From Channallabes apus (lineage: Eukaryota > Chordata > Actinopteri > Siluriformes > Clariidae): a DNA stretch of 64,000 nt. The stretch lies in NCBI GenBank assembly GCA_030522415.1, contig CM060118.1, forward strand, positions 31,608,151 through 31,672,150, read 5' to 3'. Position 1 is the first letter of the stretch. Every line of letters begins with the position of its first letter. The notes below the pieces were generated by a model. The model made no database searches, had not been told where the DNA came from, and saw only the letters and a program-made list of their open reading frames with translations. A program made the position numbers and the translations under genes. Positions 1 through 11,939 of this stretch are shown piece by piece.

Positions 1-1457
1 TTAGTGCAGAAGGATCTGAAGAGACTTGTCTCTATTACATCATGACTTTGAGATGTCCACAGTAAATTCGAACATAGACAGTGTTAATTTTGCTGAACAT
101 TAAAAAACAGCCATGTTTAATAAAACAGTGCATCTTTAATAATTTTTATTAGTAGTAGTATTGAGCCAGGCTTTAGTAACCTTTGACTAATCACAATATA
201 AGCGCTCTCTCGAGCACACGCTCTCTCACTCTCTCTCGCACACACACACAAACAACACATGAAATAAATCTAAAAAATACAGTAGTATACTGTAGGTGAT
301 TCCTGTCCTGCAATAACAGGCGCTAACCCTCTGGAACTGTTTAGTTCTTTTAGTATTGTTTTCAAGTGTGAATGTTTATGGGGATTAAATCTGTCTCTGC
401 TGCCGCATCTATTCACCGTTGTGATAAGTGATTTATGCCCCATCAGAGCTTTGATGGCGGAACGTTATGCTGGTTAAATGACTAAAGACATACTGATCCG
501 TATGGGCAGCTATTTGTTCCAGATATTATGTGCCATTAATCAATTTGTTATGCCAATTTGACTATCAGCGAAAAAAAACCATCAGCGAAAACATCGAAAA
601 AATTACGAAAACAAACCCAAGCAGAAGTAAAATTTTAAGCTAACTAAAAGCATACTTTGCAACAAAATATTATCTACAAGTGTACACCGTAATGTAAAAT
701 ACTGTACATAGCCCGCATTTGTATTCCATACCTACAACGATCGGTATAGATAAATTACAGATGTTACTATGTCTTTAAGGATTATTAAGGATATTGCAAT
801 AAGTAGTTTTATTAATTAATAAGTTAATTAATTTATTTAAAATAGCATAAGCATCATGGGTTGTGTATTGAGTGATTTTAAAAAATATGTTTTATTAATT
901 TTTTTTTTTTTTTTACCACATCACCTATTTATGAAACTATGTTGACAATGAAAGAACTGCCTATATATTGACCATACATACATATACATATGTATACATA
1001 GAAGCAGTCAATGCTCCACCTGTTGGGATTATACAGCATTGCAACCATCTTTTTAGAAAGCGCATGGGGGCGTGTATGGGGCTGGTCATCGTTAACCGCG
1101 TCATCGCGGGGGATCACATTCCATGGACGGATCGAGCATGGACCTGTCATGGTCCTGTCATGGACCTGTCATACTCCAGGCGGCTGTTTGATGTGGCTCC
1201 CACTGTATGTGACCAATATAACATTTTACTACAGCAGGCCTTTTTTACTTGTTTCATTCTAAGTGAAAAAAGTGTCAGTAAAGGAAATAAAGGAGTGACA
1301 AACATTATATTTACACACGGGTCTGTAAAACACACAAAGAATAAACTGTGCCATAGAATACCTCTTCATTTTTTCATGTCATAATTGTCTTCAAGTGCTC
1401 ATTCTGCTCACTCAGAAAAAGCAAGTGATAGCATCAGCAGTACAGCAACAACAACAG

Positions 1458-1499
<42 letters not shown>

Positions 1500-2167
1500 C
1501 AATAATCTTAATTGTCATTTTTTATTACATTTATATTTTTTAAGTAACTCAAAACTGAATAATTGTGCTGAAGACATGCAAACTAAGAAAACAATATTTC
1601 TGATCATCCGACCAATTTTGCAAACACTTTAGTAACGGTTCACAAACGGTTCACAATCAACAGGAAAATTTAACAGCGTTACCGTCCGTCTTTCCCTCAT
1701 TGTTGTCTTCTCACGTCATACAACTTCTTTTGCACTTTTTCTTTTGTCTTCCATTGAGAGTGATTCCTCATACAGTATGTCACTGTATATTGCACATGAG
1801 GAAACTGCCTATCATGTCTGTCAACAATGTTTTTTCAGTGATGTTGAGTTAAAATCAGTGAAACCAGCACTGAATATACATACTAAATAGTTATATTTAA
1901 TACATGATTGCCAGCTTTCAAAGGGCTTGCTTCTTGTCCAACTTCAAAACTTGAATGGGCTTCGTTCCAGCCTATCGAAGCACTGCCTAAGATGTGTTTG
2001 GAGCCTCAGTGGCTGTAGATATACAGTAATCATATCCAGATCAGTTTAAACTGTATTTGTTATTTCATGCACAATATTGTCTCAAATTTCCCATCCCTTC
2101 TTTCCTTCGACAGTACGAGGCAGCACTTACATGGTGAAGGCTTTGACTGAATCAGCTGTTGCAGTAA
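1..2167. other. A/T-rich sequence downstream of the TRP-like gene
   Basis: No gene seen. It holds CT/CA repeats (205-250), a poly-T (900-914), and a small tandem repeat of CATGGACCTGT-like units (1136-1172). The open frames at 968-1384 have no coding character. Confidence 0.6.
1461..1498 (+). repeat. (AAT)n microsatellite
   Basis: About twelve AAT units. Confidence 0.9.
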
Positions 2168-2288
2168 TCACTGGAGCTTCTTTACTTCTTCCCTAAGGTC
2201 TTGCAGATCCTGAATCTGCTGCTGTTGGTCCTTCTCCAATCTCATTCGACTGCTGAGATGTTCTTGTTGAGACGATGAATTATTCCTT
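2168..2288 (-). pseudogene. TRP-like exon k (C-terminal coiled coil, stop)
   Basis: Reads RNNSSSQQEHLSSRMRLEKD and then QQQQIQDLQDLREEVKKLQ, ending in TGA, a charged heptad-like coiled coil typical of TRP C-termini. The acceptor is TTATAG. It needs phase 2 entry while exon j leaves in phase 0, so an intermediate exon is unaccounted for. Confidence 0.6.
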
Positions 2289-3059
2289 CTATAAGACACA
2301 AATTGTATGCTTGTATTTAGCTTTTAATCACATTATAATGTTACTAGTGAAATTTGACATAAAAAAAGACATTTCAACATGTTTGGTAACATCAAATCTC
2401 AGATAAACTCATCTTGGATATCTGTTAGCATCATCTGTTTGAAATAGATACTATACAGTATAGATAGTTTGATTAAAGGAATAAGCAAAAAAAAATAAAA
2501 AATCCTGTACAATCGGTGTAGACCATCTGTTACTTTGCACAGTAAGTCAGATCCTTTTGCTCGTCCATCATTTGAAAGGCACCACAATGGAACCAATACA
2601 CACCAGATGTTATTTTGCTAGTGGATCGTTTGAACATCCATGAGTGTTGCAGTCGCAAAGGAGTGTCTGCCATTGTGCCTTTTACTAGATACCTTTTGTC
2701 CTGTTCTATTGTTAACACAAATTTCATTGTCTATACCACATATTCTGTATAGGACCACAGGCGGCCTGGAGTCTGTCCCCAGGAACATACGGCACAGAGA
2801 AAAGTACTGTACACCCATGACGGTGTGCAAACTCATATTTTCCTGTACTTGCATATGCTTCAACTCCTGACAGAAGGAACTGAAGTGACGAGAGCAAAGG
2901 TTTTCCTGGAGCTATAGGTTGCCCAACCTGTGCCACAGGGTTTGAACCTGTGTCATTGTATTTGTTGGTTTACTCAGCCATAGCTAATTTGCATAGACTT
3001 GAAAAATGTTGCTTGCTGTTCTCACCAGAACCACAGCTCCATTCCAAGTACTTACTTAC
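2289..3059. other. TRP-like last intron
   Basis: A linking exon should lie here, because exon j leaves in phase 0 and exon k enters in phase 2. None was recognised. Confidence 0.5.
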
Positions 3060-3240
3060 AATATACAGTAAACAGTCAATACAGGATGAGTGCAGATCAT
3101 AAAATTCTCTAAGTGGGGCACAGCATCTGTGAATGTACTGTTTGTCATTGAAATGCCACAGGTGAGGCATGCATTCTTCTATCTGCAGGATGATTGACGC
3201 TTGTTGCATCACTGCATTTGCTAATGAATTGTCATAAACT
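3060..3240 (-). pseudogene. TRP-like exon j (segment after S6)
   Basis: Reads RVYDNSLANAVMQQASIILQ, IEECMPHLWHF and CAPLREFYDLHSS in one open frame. The acceptor TTTTTCAAG and the phase 2 junction with exon i fit exactly. The donor is TATATT|GTAAGTAAG, a near-perfect splice site. Confidence 0.75.
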
Positions 3241-3350
3241 CTTGAAAAACAACAAAACACATAAGCCTTACTGAATGCTCAAATAAAGTCATTATCTGTC
3301 CTTACTGAATGCTAAAAAGTCTTATCTGACCAGTGGACTCTTCCTCCTAC

Positions 3351-3548
3351 CTTTGAAAGCTGTCTGAGAGCAGAGCAACCATCAGGTTGACACACAGAAC
3401 AGGGAACAGGGCCAGGAATGTACCACAGAATAAGTGAGCCATAACAGGATCCCACCATGTCATCAAAACTCATACTCGTCCACAAGGGTTATGCGGTACA
3501 GACTATAAAGCATCTGCAGCTATGCATCTGTCAGCATGCTGAGTACAG
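3351..3548 (-). pseudogene. TRP-like exon i (pore and S6), stop and frameshifts
   Basis: In the phase set by exon h the frame starts AVLSMLTDA and then meets TAG. Beyond it reads LYSLYRITLVDEYEF and then shifts in a TTTT run to DDMV. It shifts again to DPVMAHLFCGTFLALFPVL and CVNLMVALLSDSFQ (S6). The donor is AAAG|GTAGGA. At least three lesions lie in the pore, so a functional channel is unlikely unless the assembly is wrong here. Confidence 0.72.
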
Positions 3549-3656
3549 CTTTTAAGCCGTTGTGCAAGAATGAGAAATTAGAAAAGAGAATATTATCTCA
3601 CAGGAAACGCATAACGCCAAATTATTCTAGACAGTTAGATTGTTGATCGTTGTTAC

Positions 3657-3763
3657 CTCCAAATATAATCCAGAAAGCACGGACATACAGGACATAGATC
3701 CCTGCATATAAGAAAACGTCACCCACTATCTTCCCCAGCATGACGATGAAGGGACCCATAACC
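3657..3763 (-). pseudogene. TRP-like exon h (S4-S5)
   Basis: Encodes VMGPFIVMLGKIVGDVFLYA and then GIYVLYVRAFWIIFG in a clean frame. The acceptor is CCTTAG and the donor GGAG|GTAACA. It joins the previous exon through an AGG arginine codon. This is the best preserved membrane exon. Confidence 0.75.
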
Positions 3764-4862
3764 CTAAGGATTTAAATGGAAACCATAAAGCTTTGATCTT
3801 ACAGTAAATGTCTTCAAATTGGGAAGTTTGACCGTATGGTGTATAACACACCAATGACCAGGTTTCCATAGTTACTCTGTTATTGAACCGCCACTGAATC
3901 ACCACGGCACAAAAAAGGCAGCACCTGTAGTGTGTAGTGAAACCTGAGAAAAGACCACTGACCAGATGTTACTATTCTTAATTAGATACTCTAGAAGAGC
4001 AATGACCCCCCCCCCCCACACACACAAACCAGGTGTTATTTTATATATGGGGCTATGAACTTATATCTAAAGCCTAGGGAATCATGGGAATTTAATCAAT
4101 CCAGCATTTAATTCATTACAATTCAGAACAACCTTGTGTTCTGATGAGTTGTATATCCAATTGATGAGGACCATCTCATCTTTCTTGATATCAATGAATG
4201 AACCAATTTAAATATACTTTGTACATCATATTTTCATCTTAATTATTAGCAATATAAATAGTATTTGTGGAAAAAGATGAAATTTTTTTTGCTATATACT
4301 GTAGTTCCTACAGAAAGTATTCACCTCCTAGAATTAATTCTCAGATAGTATTTGTTTAGTTTTAATAATTATTTGCAAATTACTTGCAAAAATTTTAAGA
4401 CTGATTAATTGATATGCAGTTGTCAGAACAAGGGCGGCTGCAGAATCAAACAACATACAAATCGAATATTCGAATGATCAAGGTTCCCATGATCAAGTTC
4501 GCCTGATTTCTAATGAAATGCACCTGTACTGTAACTAATTTAGCTAAAAGTTAAATAGAGCTCAGTTGCAAATCAACATTGTAAAGCATACATCCCAGTG
4601 AGTTTCTTCTGACATTACCAAACCTTTTGATTATTGACTGCCATTGGTCTTGCTTTGCTATTTGAATTCTGAATCCTGTCTTGCCCCTTTAATGCAGTTT
4701 GCAGATCGACTGACCATTGTTTGTTTCTTGTTGCTGCTTTTGATATATAGTACTCGAGTTTGTTGTTTGTCTGGTTATAGGTCATTAAATGCAGCTGTTT
4801 ATACTGTACCTGGAACTTGCATCCTCTCCACACGTTTCATCATAAGAACAGTTCATTAATAA

Positions 4863-5318
4863 TGCCTCTTTTCCTCTGCATAGTACGGCACGACACGGTT
4901 CAGTACAGCTCACTTCGGATCGGCTCAGTTCGGCTCGGTTTGCGCTTCCACTGCAGTTTAGTAACGCTTTAGAGTGGGCGGGATTACTCACGTGTCGTTT
5001 TAGTTGCGGCGCCTCTACTGCCATGACGTAATGGAGCATATGGAGCACATGGTGTTCTTCATTCTCGCCATGTGGATGTTTTTAACAGTGAGACGAGGGG
5101 GTTCAGTGACGCAGTAATGACGATTTTCTCCGGCCAATCAGTGACCAGCAGAGTTTACAGTACACGTCACGTTTTGGTAACGGTTCGGCGCGCTTGGAAC
5201 CTCGGCTGAGGTGGTACTAAAAAAAGTACCAGGTACCAGGTACTGTTCCCAGTGGAAAACCCCCAAAAGTGAGTTGAACTGAACCGTGTCGTGCCGTACT
5301 ATGCAGTGGAAAAGCGCC
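4863..5318. mobile_element. MITE with 52-bp TIRs
   Basis: The left end GCCTCTTTTCCTCTGCATAG and the right end (reverse GGCGCTTTTCCACTGCATAG) match over about 52 bp with few differences and share GTACGGCACGACACGGTTCA. The ends resemble fish hAT MITEs, but no 8-bp duplication is visible. It lies in the TRP-like intron between S3-S4 and S4-S5. Confidence 0.75.
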
Positions 5319-5559
5319 ATAAGTGTGAATTGTCCCTTGGCAGCGGTTACAGATTTTCCCTTGTCTCGGATGTGTCTCTAAGATCTTTTCACATTTTGAT
5401 TTTGTGATTTTGTTCCTTTCCTCAAAACATATTTTCTCTAACTCTGTCAAATTGTTGATGAGAATGTTGATGGACACAAATTTTCAGGTCATCTCACAGA
5501 TTTTTTCAGTTGGTTTTATGTTTTGGGTAAGTGAAGAAGAAGAGAATAGGACAGGAATA

Positions 5560-5860
5560 GGAATGAGGATATTAGAGGGACAATGCAGAGAAGCCAGTTA
5601 GAGAGGCCAGATTAATATGGTTTGGACATGCAGAGGAGGTATATTGGGAGGAGAATGTTAGAAATGGAGCTGCCAGGCAGGAGGAGGCAGGAGGAGGAGA
5701 AGAAGTCCCAAGAGGAGGTTTATGGACGTGGTGAGGGAGGACATACTGTACAGGAGGTTGGAGTGACAAGGAAAGAAGTGGTAGACAAAGCTAGATGGAG
5801 CCAAATGGTCCACTGTGGTGACCCCTAACAGGAGCAGTCGAAAGAAGAAGAAAAATTAGA
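5560..5860 (+). mobile_element. RTE-type LINE 3' end
   Basis: Pieces such as YIGRRMLEMELPGRRR, RRFMDVVRED and a GGTGACCCCTAACAGGAGCA tail, ending in GAAGAAGAAG, are the C-terminus and 3' end of an RTE (Rex3-like) LINE. Frames are broken. Confidence 0.75.
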
Positions 5861-6422
5861 AAGCACTCAGATTTTTCGCACCTTTTTCTCAGATTTGGCT
5901 TTCCTGTGGCCACTTTCTGAATTAAGGCTGGATGTGTTTCTGGGCTGATAATTGTTCAAATTGATTAAAAAAAAAGTTCCCCTAGTTCAGCAAATGAGTT
6001 CTGTAACTTCTTCACTATTGAAGATTCTTAGATGCTTATTTCTTTCTCTTCTAGCAACTTCTATCTTAAAACTTCACAGGCAGTTTGATGGTCTTCATGG
6101 CAACAAGACTGAGCTGAGCTGAGATTTTAGCTGTGGACCTGCCAACATCAATCATATTTATTGTGAAACCATAAAACTGGACACAAGTAGATTAAAATGA
6201 AGACAGGTGAAAGCTGTTTAGCATATTTATCATGAGTTCTCCTCTCAAGATAAATTAAACCTTCACAATTGTATTTTTATTTTTCACATAAAGACTTTAT
6301 ACCATAATCTGTTGAAGATAAACAATTTTTTTTATAAAAGTGGTGGGAGGAGGAGCATGTTTAATGATATGTAATGTCAATAACAGTAATTAAAGAAAGT
6401 GTATAAAGATGATATTTATTAC

Positions 6423-6595
6423 CTAAATGCTCTGACATGCTTCATTAGCCTAAGCCAGAGGAAGATGACAGCCACAGTGAAGATGCGGGCGGAGGCTATA
6501 CATCCAGAGTGTCTCAGAGACCAAGTAAACATCAGCCAAGTGAAGACCCAAAACTGCTATCAGCAATAGCATACACAAGCCAATCAAATATATTC
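6423..6595 (-). pseudogene. TRP-like exon g (S3-S4), two frameshifts
   Basis: Three frames carry consecutive parts: NIFDWLVYA, then LLLIAVLGLHLADVYLVSET, then ARIFTVAVIFLWLRLMKHV ending RAFR. A functional exon would need all three in one frame. The acceptor is GTTTTAG and the donor TTTAG|GTAATA, with exit in phase 2. It needs phase 2 entry while the S2 exon leaves in phase 0, so a linking exon is missing. An alternative acceptor at 6556 restores a short frame but drops S3. Confidence 0.68.
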
Positions 6596-8040
6596 CTAAA
6601 ACAAATTTAGCATCAATTAATTTAGGAGATTAGTTAAACATAATAATTTGCATCATTTTCATTTATATGTATATTCTGTGTTTTGGTTAAGGGAAAAATG
6701 TCCATGGTTTTACCAGGGATCATGCAAGTAGCTTCCCTTTATGTTGCGAATGAACTTAATCTGACCCTCAAAGTAATGACACACCTTTAAGACACAAGTA
6801 ATATGCATAAATCATTAGAAAATGGAGTTCATTTTCTTGGTCATCAAATGCAACTTCAAGACAGTTTGAAGTTTGTTTGTTTCATGTTTTATTCACAAAA
6901 GAGATTAGGTTAAGATTCGATTGTAAAAGTTGCATTAATGTTCACATGAGCATTGGAATATATTACAGTATATTCAAAAACATCTCGCATACATTATGTG
7001 CATGAATTTGTAGTCAGCCCACTAGAGCAGTGGTTCTCAATCTTATTAGTGGAGGATATATTTAAAGACATGCACTTTGCTTTAACCTCTAAAACAATAT
7101 ACGTAGGTGTAGTGAATGTGTACTGACAAAGCATTTTCCCTCATTGCTATCAGTTCCACTCTAGTATAGCATAAAATACATGTTAGAGAATTACTAAAAC
7201 ACATTAGACTAACAAGAACACATACATGGGTAAAGATCCTAGTTATAATTGACATGGTTATCATGTGACCACTGCAAGCACACACACACACATTTATTGA
7301 CTGCCAGCCGGTAAAGGTTAATATCACCATAACCCTTTATAACCCTTCCATTTCATTTCATATTCATTTTATTAAATAGATCATAGGCTGTTAGAAATGC
7401 ATGCTGTTCTAGTTCCAGGACTTTCCATGCTGTAAATTAACTGCAAGCAGACAAAATCTGAGCAAATCGCAGGTAGAGTGCATATTTTACATATCTTCTA
7501 TCACAGAGCATGCCAGCACACACTCACATAAATTACTATGGCCAATTTAGAAATGTCAAATATCCTACTCTACATGTCTTTAGACTATGGGAGGAAACCC
7601 GAGTACCCCGAGGAAACCCTACAAGCACAGGAAAAACATGAAACCGAGGAATCAAACCCTCGACGGAGTGTGAGGTCACATTGCTGACCAGTATGCCCCC
7701 GTGCTGCCGCATACAGTAGTGATTACAAAATTTACATTTTCAGAAATATATATTGTCCCCTTCAACATTATGTTTTAGTTATTGGGGGGAGTAACTATGC
7801 ACATGTCCACCTGGACTTTTAAATTTTTTTGTAAAAGGTAGCATTGAATGAGTACATGGTGTTAGCCAAGAAAGTTGCAAAGTGACTGGGTTCTAATTAG
7901 CATGTATATTTTGACTTTTTAAAAGGTTTTAATATGTAGTATCTTGCTATACTGTATCTCACTTTTTGAAGGTTTTGACATAAAGTTCCCCCCTATTGTA
8001 AAATCATGTCATAATGGTATTGGTATGTCCCCTTTAAATG
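6596..8040. other. TRP-like intron, left part
   Basis: A/T-rich. CAGTGGTTCTCAATC at 7027 resembles a hAT terminus without a partner. An old SINE piece lies at 7520-7712. Otherwise nothing was seen. Confidence 0.5.
7520..7712 (-). mobile_element. old SINE fragment
   Basis: Weak match to the SINE body (ACTATGGGAGGAAACCCGAG, TACCCCGAGGAAACCC) ending at the tRNA-like head near 7712. Confidence 0.6.
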
Positions 8041-8044
8041 CATG

Positions 8045-8977
8045 TTAACATGCTCGGGAATCACACAGGTTGTGTGGTTTTGGCACTCAGCTGGGACTCA
8101 GCTGTGTCAGTGGATCTCCAACTTCCTAACTGGACATGTCCCAGCCTCCCTCACTCTCAGCACTGGAGCTCCCCAGGGTTGTATTCTGAGGCCCCTGCTG
8201 TGCTCATTGTACACGCACGACTGCGTAGCCTCTACCAACTCCACCACCATCATCAAGTTTGCCTTCAACACCATTGTGGTGGGCCTGATCACTGACAACG
8301 ATGAGACAGCCTACCTGGAGGAGATTGGAAATCTGGGGAACGGTGCCAGAGGAACAATCTCCTTCTAAACGTCAACAAGACAAAGGAGTTGTTAGTGGAC
8401 TTTAGTACAAAGCAGGAGAAGAACTACCAGACCCACGTCATATCAATACCATGGTGAAAAAGGCCCGGCAGTGTCTCTACACCTCAGACGCTTGAGAGAC
8501 TTCAGACTGCCCTCCAGGGTGCTCAGGAATTTCTACTTCTGCACCACAGAGAGCATCCTGACGGGAAACATCACAACCTGGTTCGGCAACAGCACCATGC
8601 AGGACAGACGTGCTCTATACGGCAATCTTCCTGACCAAGGCAATGGACTGTTCTATCTGTTGAGGTCAGGAAAGTGATTCCGCTCCCTGAAGACCAACAC
8701 AGAGAGACTGAGTAGGAGCTTCTTCCCGCAGGCGATATGGTCTTTTAATCAGTACACCACACAGTACTGATCCATTTTGTTCCTCCACATTTATGTTTCT
8801 TGCATTCACTCTGGATATTCTGGACATTCATTGACACTACTGGTCACTGCACACCTACACATTCATGAACACTACTTACTTATTCTTATTATATTATTCT
8901 GTTTCCCTGATGCACATAAGTCACTTTAAATATGACAAATCAGGCATATTTGCACACCACCTGGACATTTCTATATA
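8045..8977 (+). mobile_element. Rex1-like LINE relic (RT end and 3' UTR)
   Basis: Frame reads WISNFLTGHVPASLTLSTGA then PQGCILRPLLCSLYTHDCVA, IIKFAFNTIVVGLI and DNDETAYLEEI, the RT motif B to C region of fish Rex1/CR1-type elements. The usual FADDT is FAFNT, so it is inactive. Later pieces (TSRLRDFRLPSR-like, FYFCTTESILTGNITTWFGN) and an A/T-rich 3' region follow in shifted frames. A Tc1 sits in its 3' end. Confidence 0.75.
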
Positions 8978-8979
8978 TA

Positions 8980-10602
8980 CAGTGGTGTGAAAAACTATTT
9001 GCCACCCTCCTGATTTCTTATTCTTTTGCATGTTTGTCACACAAAATGTTTCTGATCATCAAACACATTTAACTATTAGTCAAAGATAACATAATTGAAC
9101 ACAAAATGCAGTTTTTAAATGAAGGTTTACGTTATTAAGGGAGAAAAAAACCCTCCAAATCTACATGGCCCTGTGTGAAAAAGTGATTGCCCCCCCTTGT
9201 TAAAAAAATAACTTAACTGTGGTTCATCACACCTGAGTTAAATTTCTGTAGTCACCCCCAGGCCTGATTACTGCCACAACTGTTTCAATCAAGAAATCAC
9301 TTAAATAGGAGCTACCTGACACAGAGAAGTAGACCAAAAGCACCTCAAAAGCTAGACATCATGCCAAGATCCAAAGAAATTCAGGAACAAATGAGAACAA
9401 AAGTAATTGAGATCTATCAGTCTGGTAAAGGTTATAAAGCCATTTCTAAAGCTTTGGGACTCCAGCGAACCACAGTGAGAGCCATTATCCACAAATGGCA
9501 AAAACATGGAACAGTGGTGAACCTTCCCAGGAGTGGCCGGCCGACCAAAATTACCCCAAGAGCGCAGAGACGACTCATCCGAGAGGCCACAAAAGACCCC
9601 AGGACAACATCTAAAGAACTGCAGGCCTCACTTGCCTCAATTAAGGTCAGTGTTCACGACTCCACCATAAGAAAGAGACTGGGCAAAAATGGCCTGCATG
9701 GCAGATTTCCAAGACGCAAACCACTTTTAAGCAAAAAGAACATTAAGCTCGTCTCAATTTTGCTAAAAAACATCTCAATGATTGCCAAGATTTTTGGGAA
9801 AATACCTTGTGGACCGACGAGACAAAAGTTTAACTTTTTGGAAGGTGCGTGTCCCGTTACATCTGGCGTAAAAGTAACACAGCATTTCTGAAAAAGAACA
9901 TCATACCAACAGTAAAATATGGTGGTGGTAGTGTGATGGTCTGGGGTTGTTTTGCTGCTTCAGGACCTGGAAGCCTTGCTGTGATAGATGGAACCATGAA
10001 TTCTACTGTCTACCAAAAAATCCTGAAGGAGAATGTCCGGCCATCTGTTCGTCAACTCAAGCTGAAGCGATCTTGGGTGCTGCAGCAGGACAATGACCCA
10101 AAACACACCAGCAAATCCACCTCTGAATGGCTGAAGAAAAACAAAATGAAGACTTTGGAGTGGCCTAGTCAAAGTCCTGACCTGAATCCTATTGAGATGT
10201 TGTGGTATGACCTTAAAAAGGCGGTTCATGCTAGAAAACCCTCAAATAAAGCTGAATTACAACAATTCTGCAAAGATGAGTGGGACAAAATTCCTCCAGA
10301 GGGCTGTAAAAGACTCGTTGCAAGTTATCACAAACGCTTGATTGCAGTTATTGCTGCTAAGGGTGGCCCAACCAGTTATTAGGTTCAGGGGGCAATTACT
10401 TTTTCACACAGGGCCATGTAGATTTGGAGTTTTTTTTCTCCCTAAATAATAAAACCCCTCATTTAAAAACTGCATTTTGTGTTTACTTGTGTTATCTTTG
10501 ACTAATAGTTAAATGTGTTTGATGATCAGAAACATTTTGTGTGTCAAACACGCAAAAGAATAAGAAATCAGTAGGGGGGGCAAATAGTTTTTCACACCAC
10601 TG
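8980..10602 (+). mobile_element. Tc1-like element, copy 1 (family with GGTGTGAAA ends)
   Basis: Bounded by TA. Ends CAGTGGTGTGAAAAACTATT and its inverted copy at 10579-10602, with the internal GTGTGAAAAAGT repeats typical of IR/DR Tc1 elements. Total 1623 bp. It carries a disabled transposase. Confidence 0.95.
9361..10382 (+). pseudogene. Tc1 transposase, frameshifted (copy 1)
   Basis: Cut-and-paste DDE transposase. The N-terminus has the paired helix-turn-helix DNA-binding region (MPRSKEIQEQMRTKVIEIYQ, GYKAISKALGL, GRPTKITPRAQRR). The catalytic core follows (WVLQQDNDPKHTSK with the second D, SPDLNPIEMLWYDLKKAVH with the E), ending GGPTSY. One G is missing near 9749 relative to copy 2, shifting the frame. 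In the restored frame a TAA stands at 9829-9831 where the family has a glutamate codon after DETKV. The second half is open to the normal stop at 10382. Confidence 0.92.
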
Positions 10603-10799
10603 TATTCAACTTCATTCCCATGCAAAAATGTCCTAAATTCTATATTTTCTATATTGTACAGGTAGGTTTTGTACAGCTAAGCAAAGAAAATGGTAAAAAT
10701 AAGCTAAAAAAATATCAAAAGACTTATACTGATGTCTAAATGATGACTTATACCAAGTGTCTAAATGCTTGGTCATTTATATGAAAAACCTTAGAATTG

Positions 10800-11411
10800 C
10801 ATTATCCATCCATCCATTTTCTTCCGCTTATCCAAGGTCGGGTCGCGGGAGCAGCAACTTCAGCAGGGATGCCCAGACTTCCCTCTCCCTGGCCACTTCT
10901 TCCAGCTCTTCCGGGGGGATCCCAAGGTGTTCCCAGGCCAGCCGAGAGACATAGTCCCTCCAGCGTGTCCTGGGTCTTCCCCGGGGTCTCTTTCTGGTGG
11001 TGCGTGTCCGGAACACCTCACAAGGGAGGCGTCCATGGGGCATCCTAAATAGGTGCCCAAGCCACCTCATCTGGCTCCTCTCGATGCGGAGGAGCAGCGG
11101 CTCTACTCTGAGCCCCTCCCGGATGACTGAGCTTCTCACCCTATCTCTAAGGGAGAGCCCAGACACCCTGCAGAGGAAACTCATTTCGGCTGCTTGTATT
11201 CGCGATCTTGTTCTTTCGGTCATTACCCACAGCTCATGACCATAGGTGAGGGTAGGAACGTAGATCGACTGGTAAATTGAGAGCTTTGCCTTTTGGCACA
11301 GCTCCTTCTTCACCACGACGGACCGATACAGAACCTGCATCACTGCCCCGATCCGCCTGTCGATCTCCCGTTCCATTTTACCCTCACTCGTGAACAAGAC
11401 CCCGAGATACT
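10800..11411 (-). mobile_element. LINE (RTE-like), 3' half of a split copy
   Basis: Minus-strand frame from KYLGVLFTSEGKMEREIDRR through IYVPTLTYGHELWVMTERT and RPRGRPRTRWRDYVSRLAWE to LLKLLLPRPDLG is the C-terminal part of an endonuclease-reverse transcriptase LINE common in fish. It ends in the tail GGATAAGCGGAAG followed by (ATGG)n at 10803-10818. It begins exactly where the 5' half at 23207 stops. The frame is open over 189 codons. The clade is judged from memory of fish RTE-like elements. Confidence 0.85.
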
Positions 11412-11413
11412 TA

Positions 11414-11439
11414 CAGATGTCGCCCTTAAAACCCTGCGT
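11414..11439 (+). repeat. left terminal inverted repeat of the 11.8-kb segment
   Basis: Pairs with 23179-23204 at 24 of 26 positions. A TA (or TTA) flanks it at 11411-11413. Confidence 0.7.
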
Positions 11440-11939
11440 GTTTTCCCGCGGGATGCCGCAATTTAGCGCGCGGCGTGCCGCGTCTTGCCGGAGGCAACAT
11501 TCGGGAATTTTAAATAAATGTGTTGCGCTTCACTGAATATCCGCCAGATGGCGCATGGAAGGACTTGTACCAAGTACAACAATGAATGTAAGGACGCGGA
11601 TGAACAGTGCTGAAGCGAACATGAATTTTATTTTGTTTTATAATAGATCTTTCATGATGAATGAGTGTATATGTGCTTCACATTATCAAACACAGGCAAA
11701 GGAGACAGAAATTATTGAGGGATCCACTGAAAAAAGTAAACCTAGTTTAATGTGTTTTTTTTCTCATTCCATTAGTTAAAAAAATAATTTGCTCTTTTTA
11801 ACTGAAGTGTCTAATTTATGCTTATGGGTGAATATTTTATTTTATTTTTATTTTTATTTTTTTTTAGTATAATGCTGTTTACAGCAGGAAACCAAAGTGA
11901 AATATTTCATTTTGATCAAGGTACTCTTATTAGGTTGAG

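Noticed and set aside
968..1384. A 138-codon open frame in the left flank
   Set aside because: No domain, no splice or promoter context, and a small tandem repeat explains the open stretch.
6423..6556. An alternative acceptor that saves the TRP S4 exon frame
   Set aside because: It would remove S3, and the clear S2/S3-like peptides upstream in other frames show the longer exon was the ancestral one.
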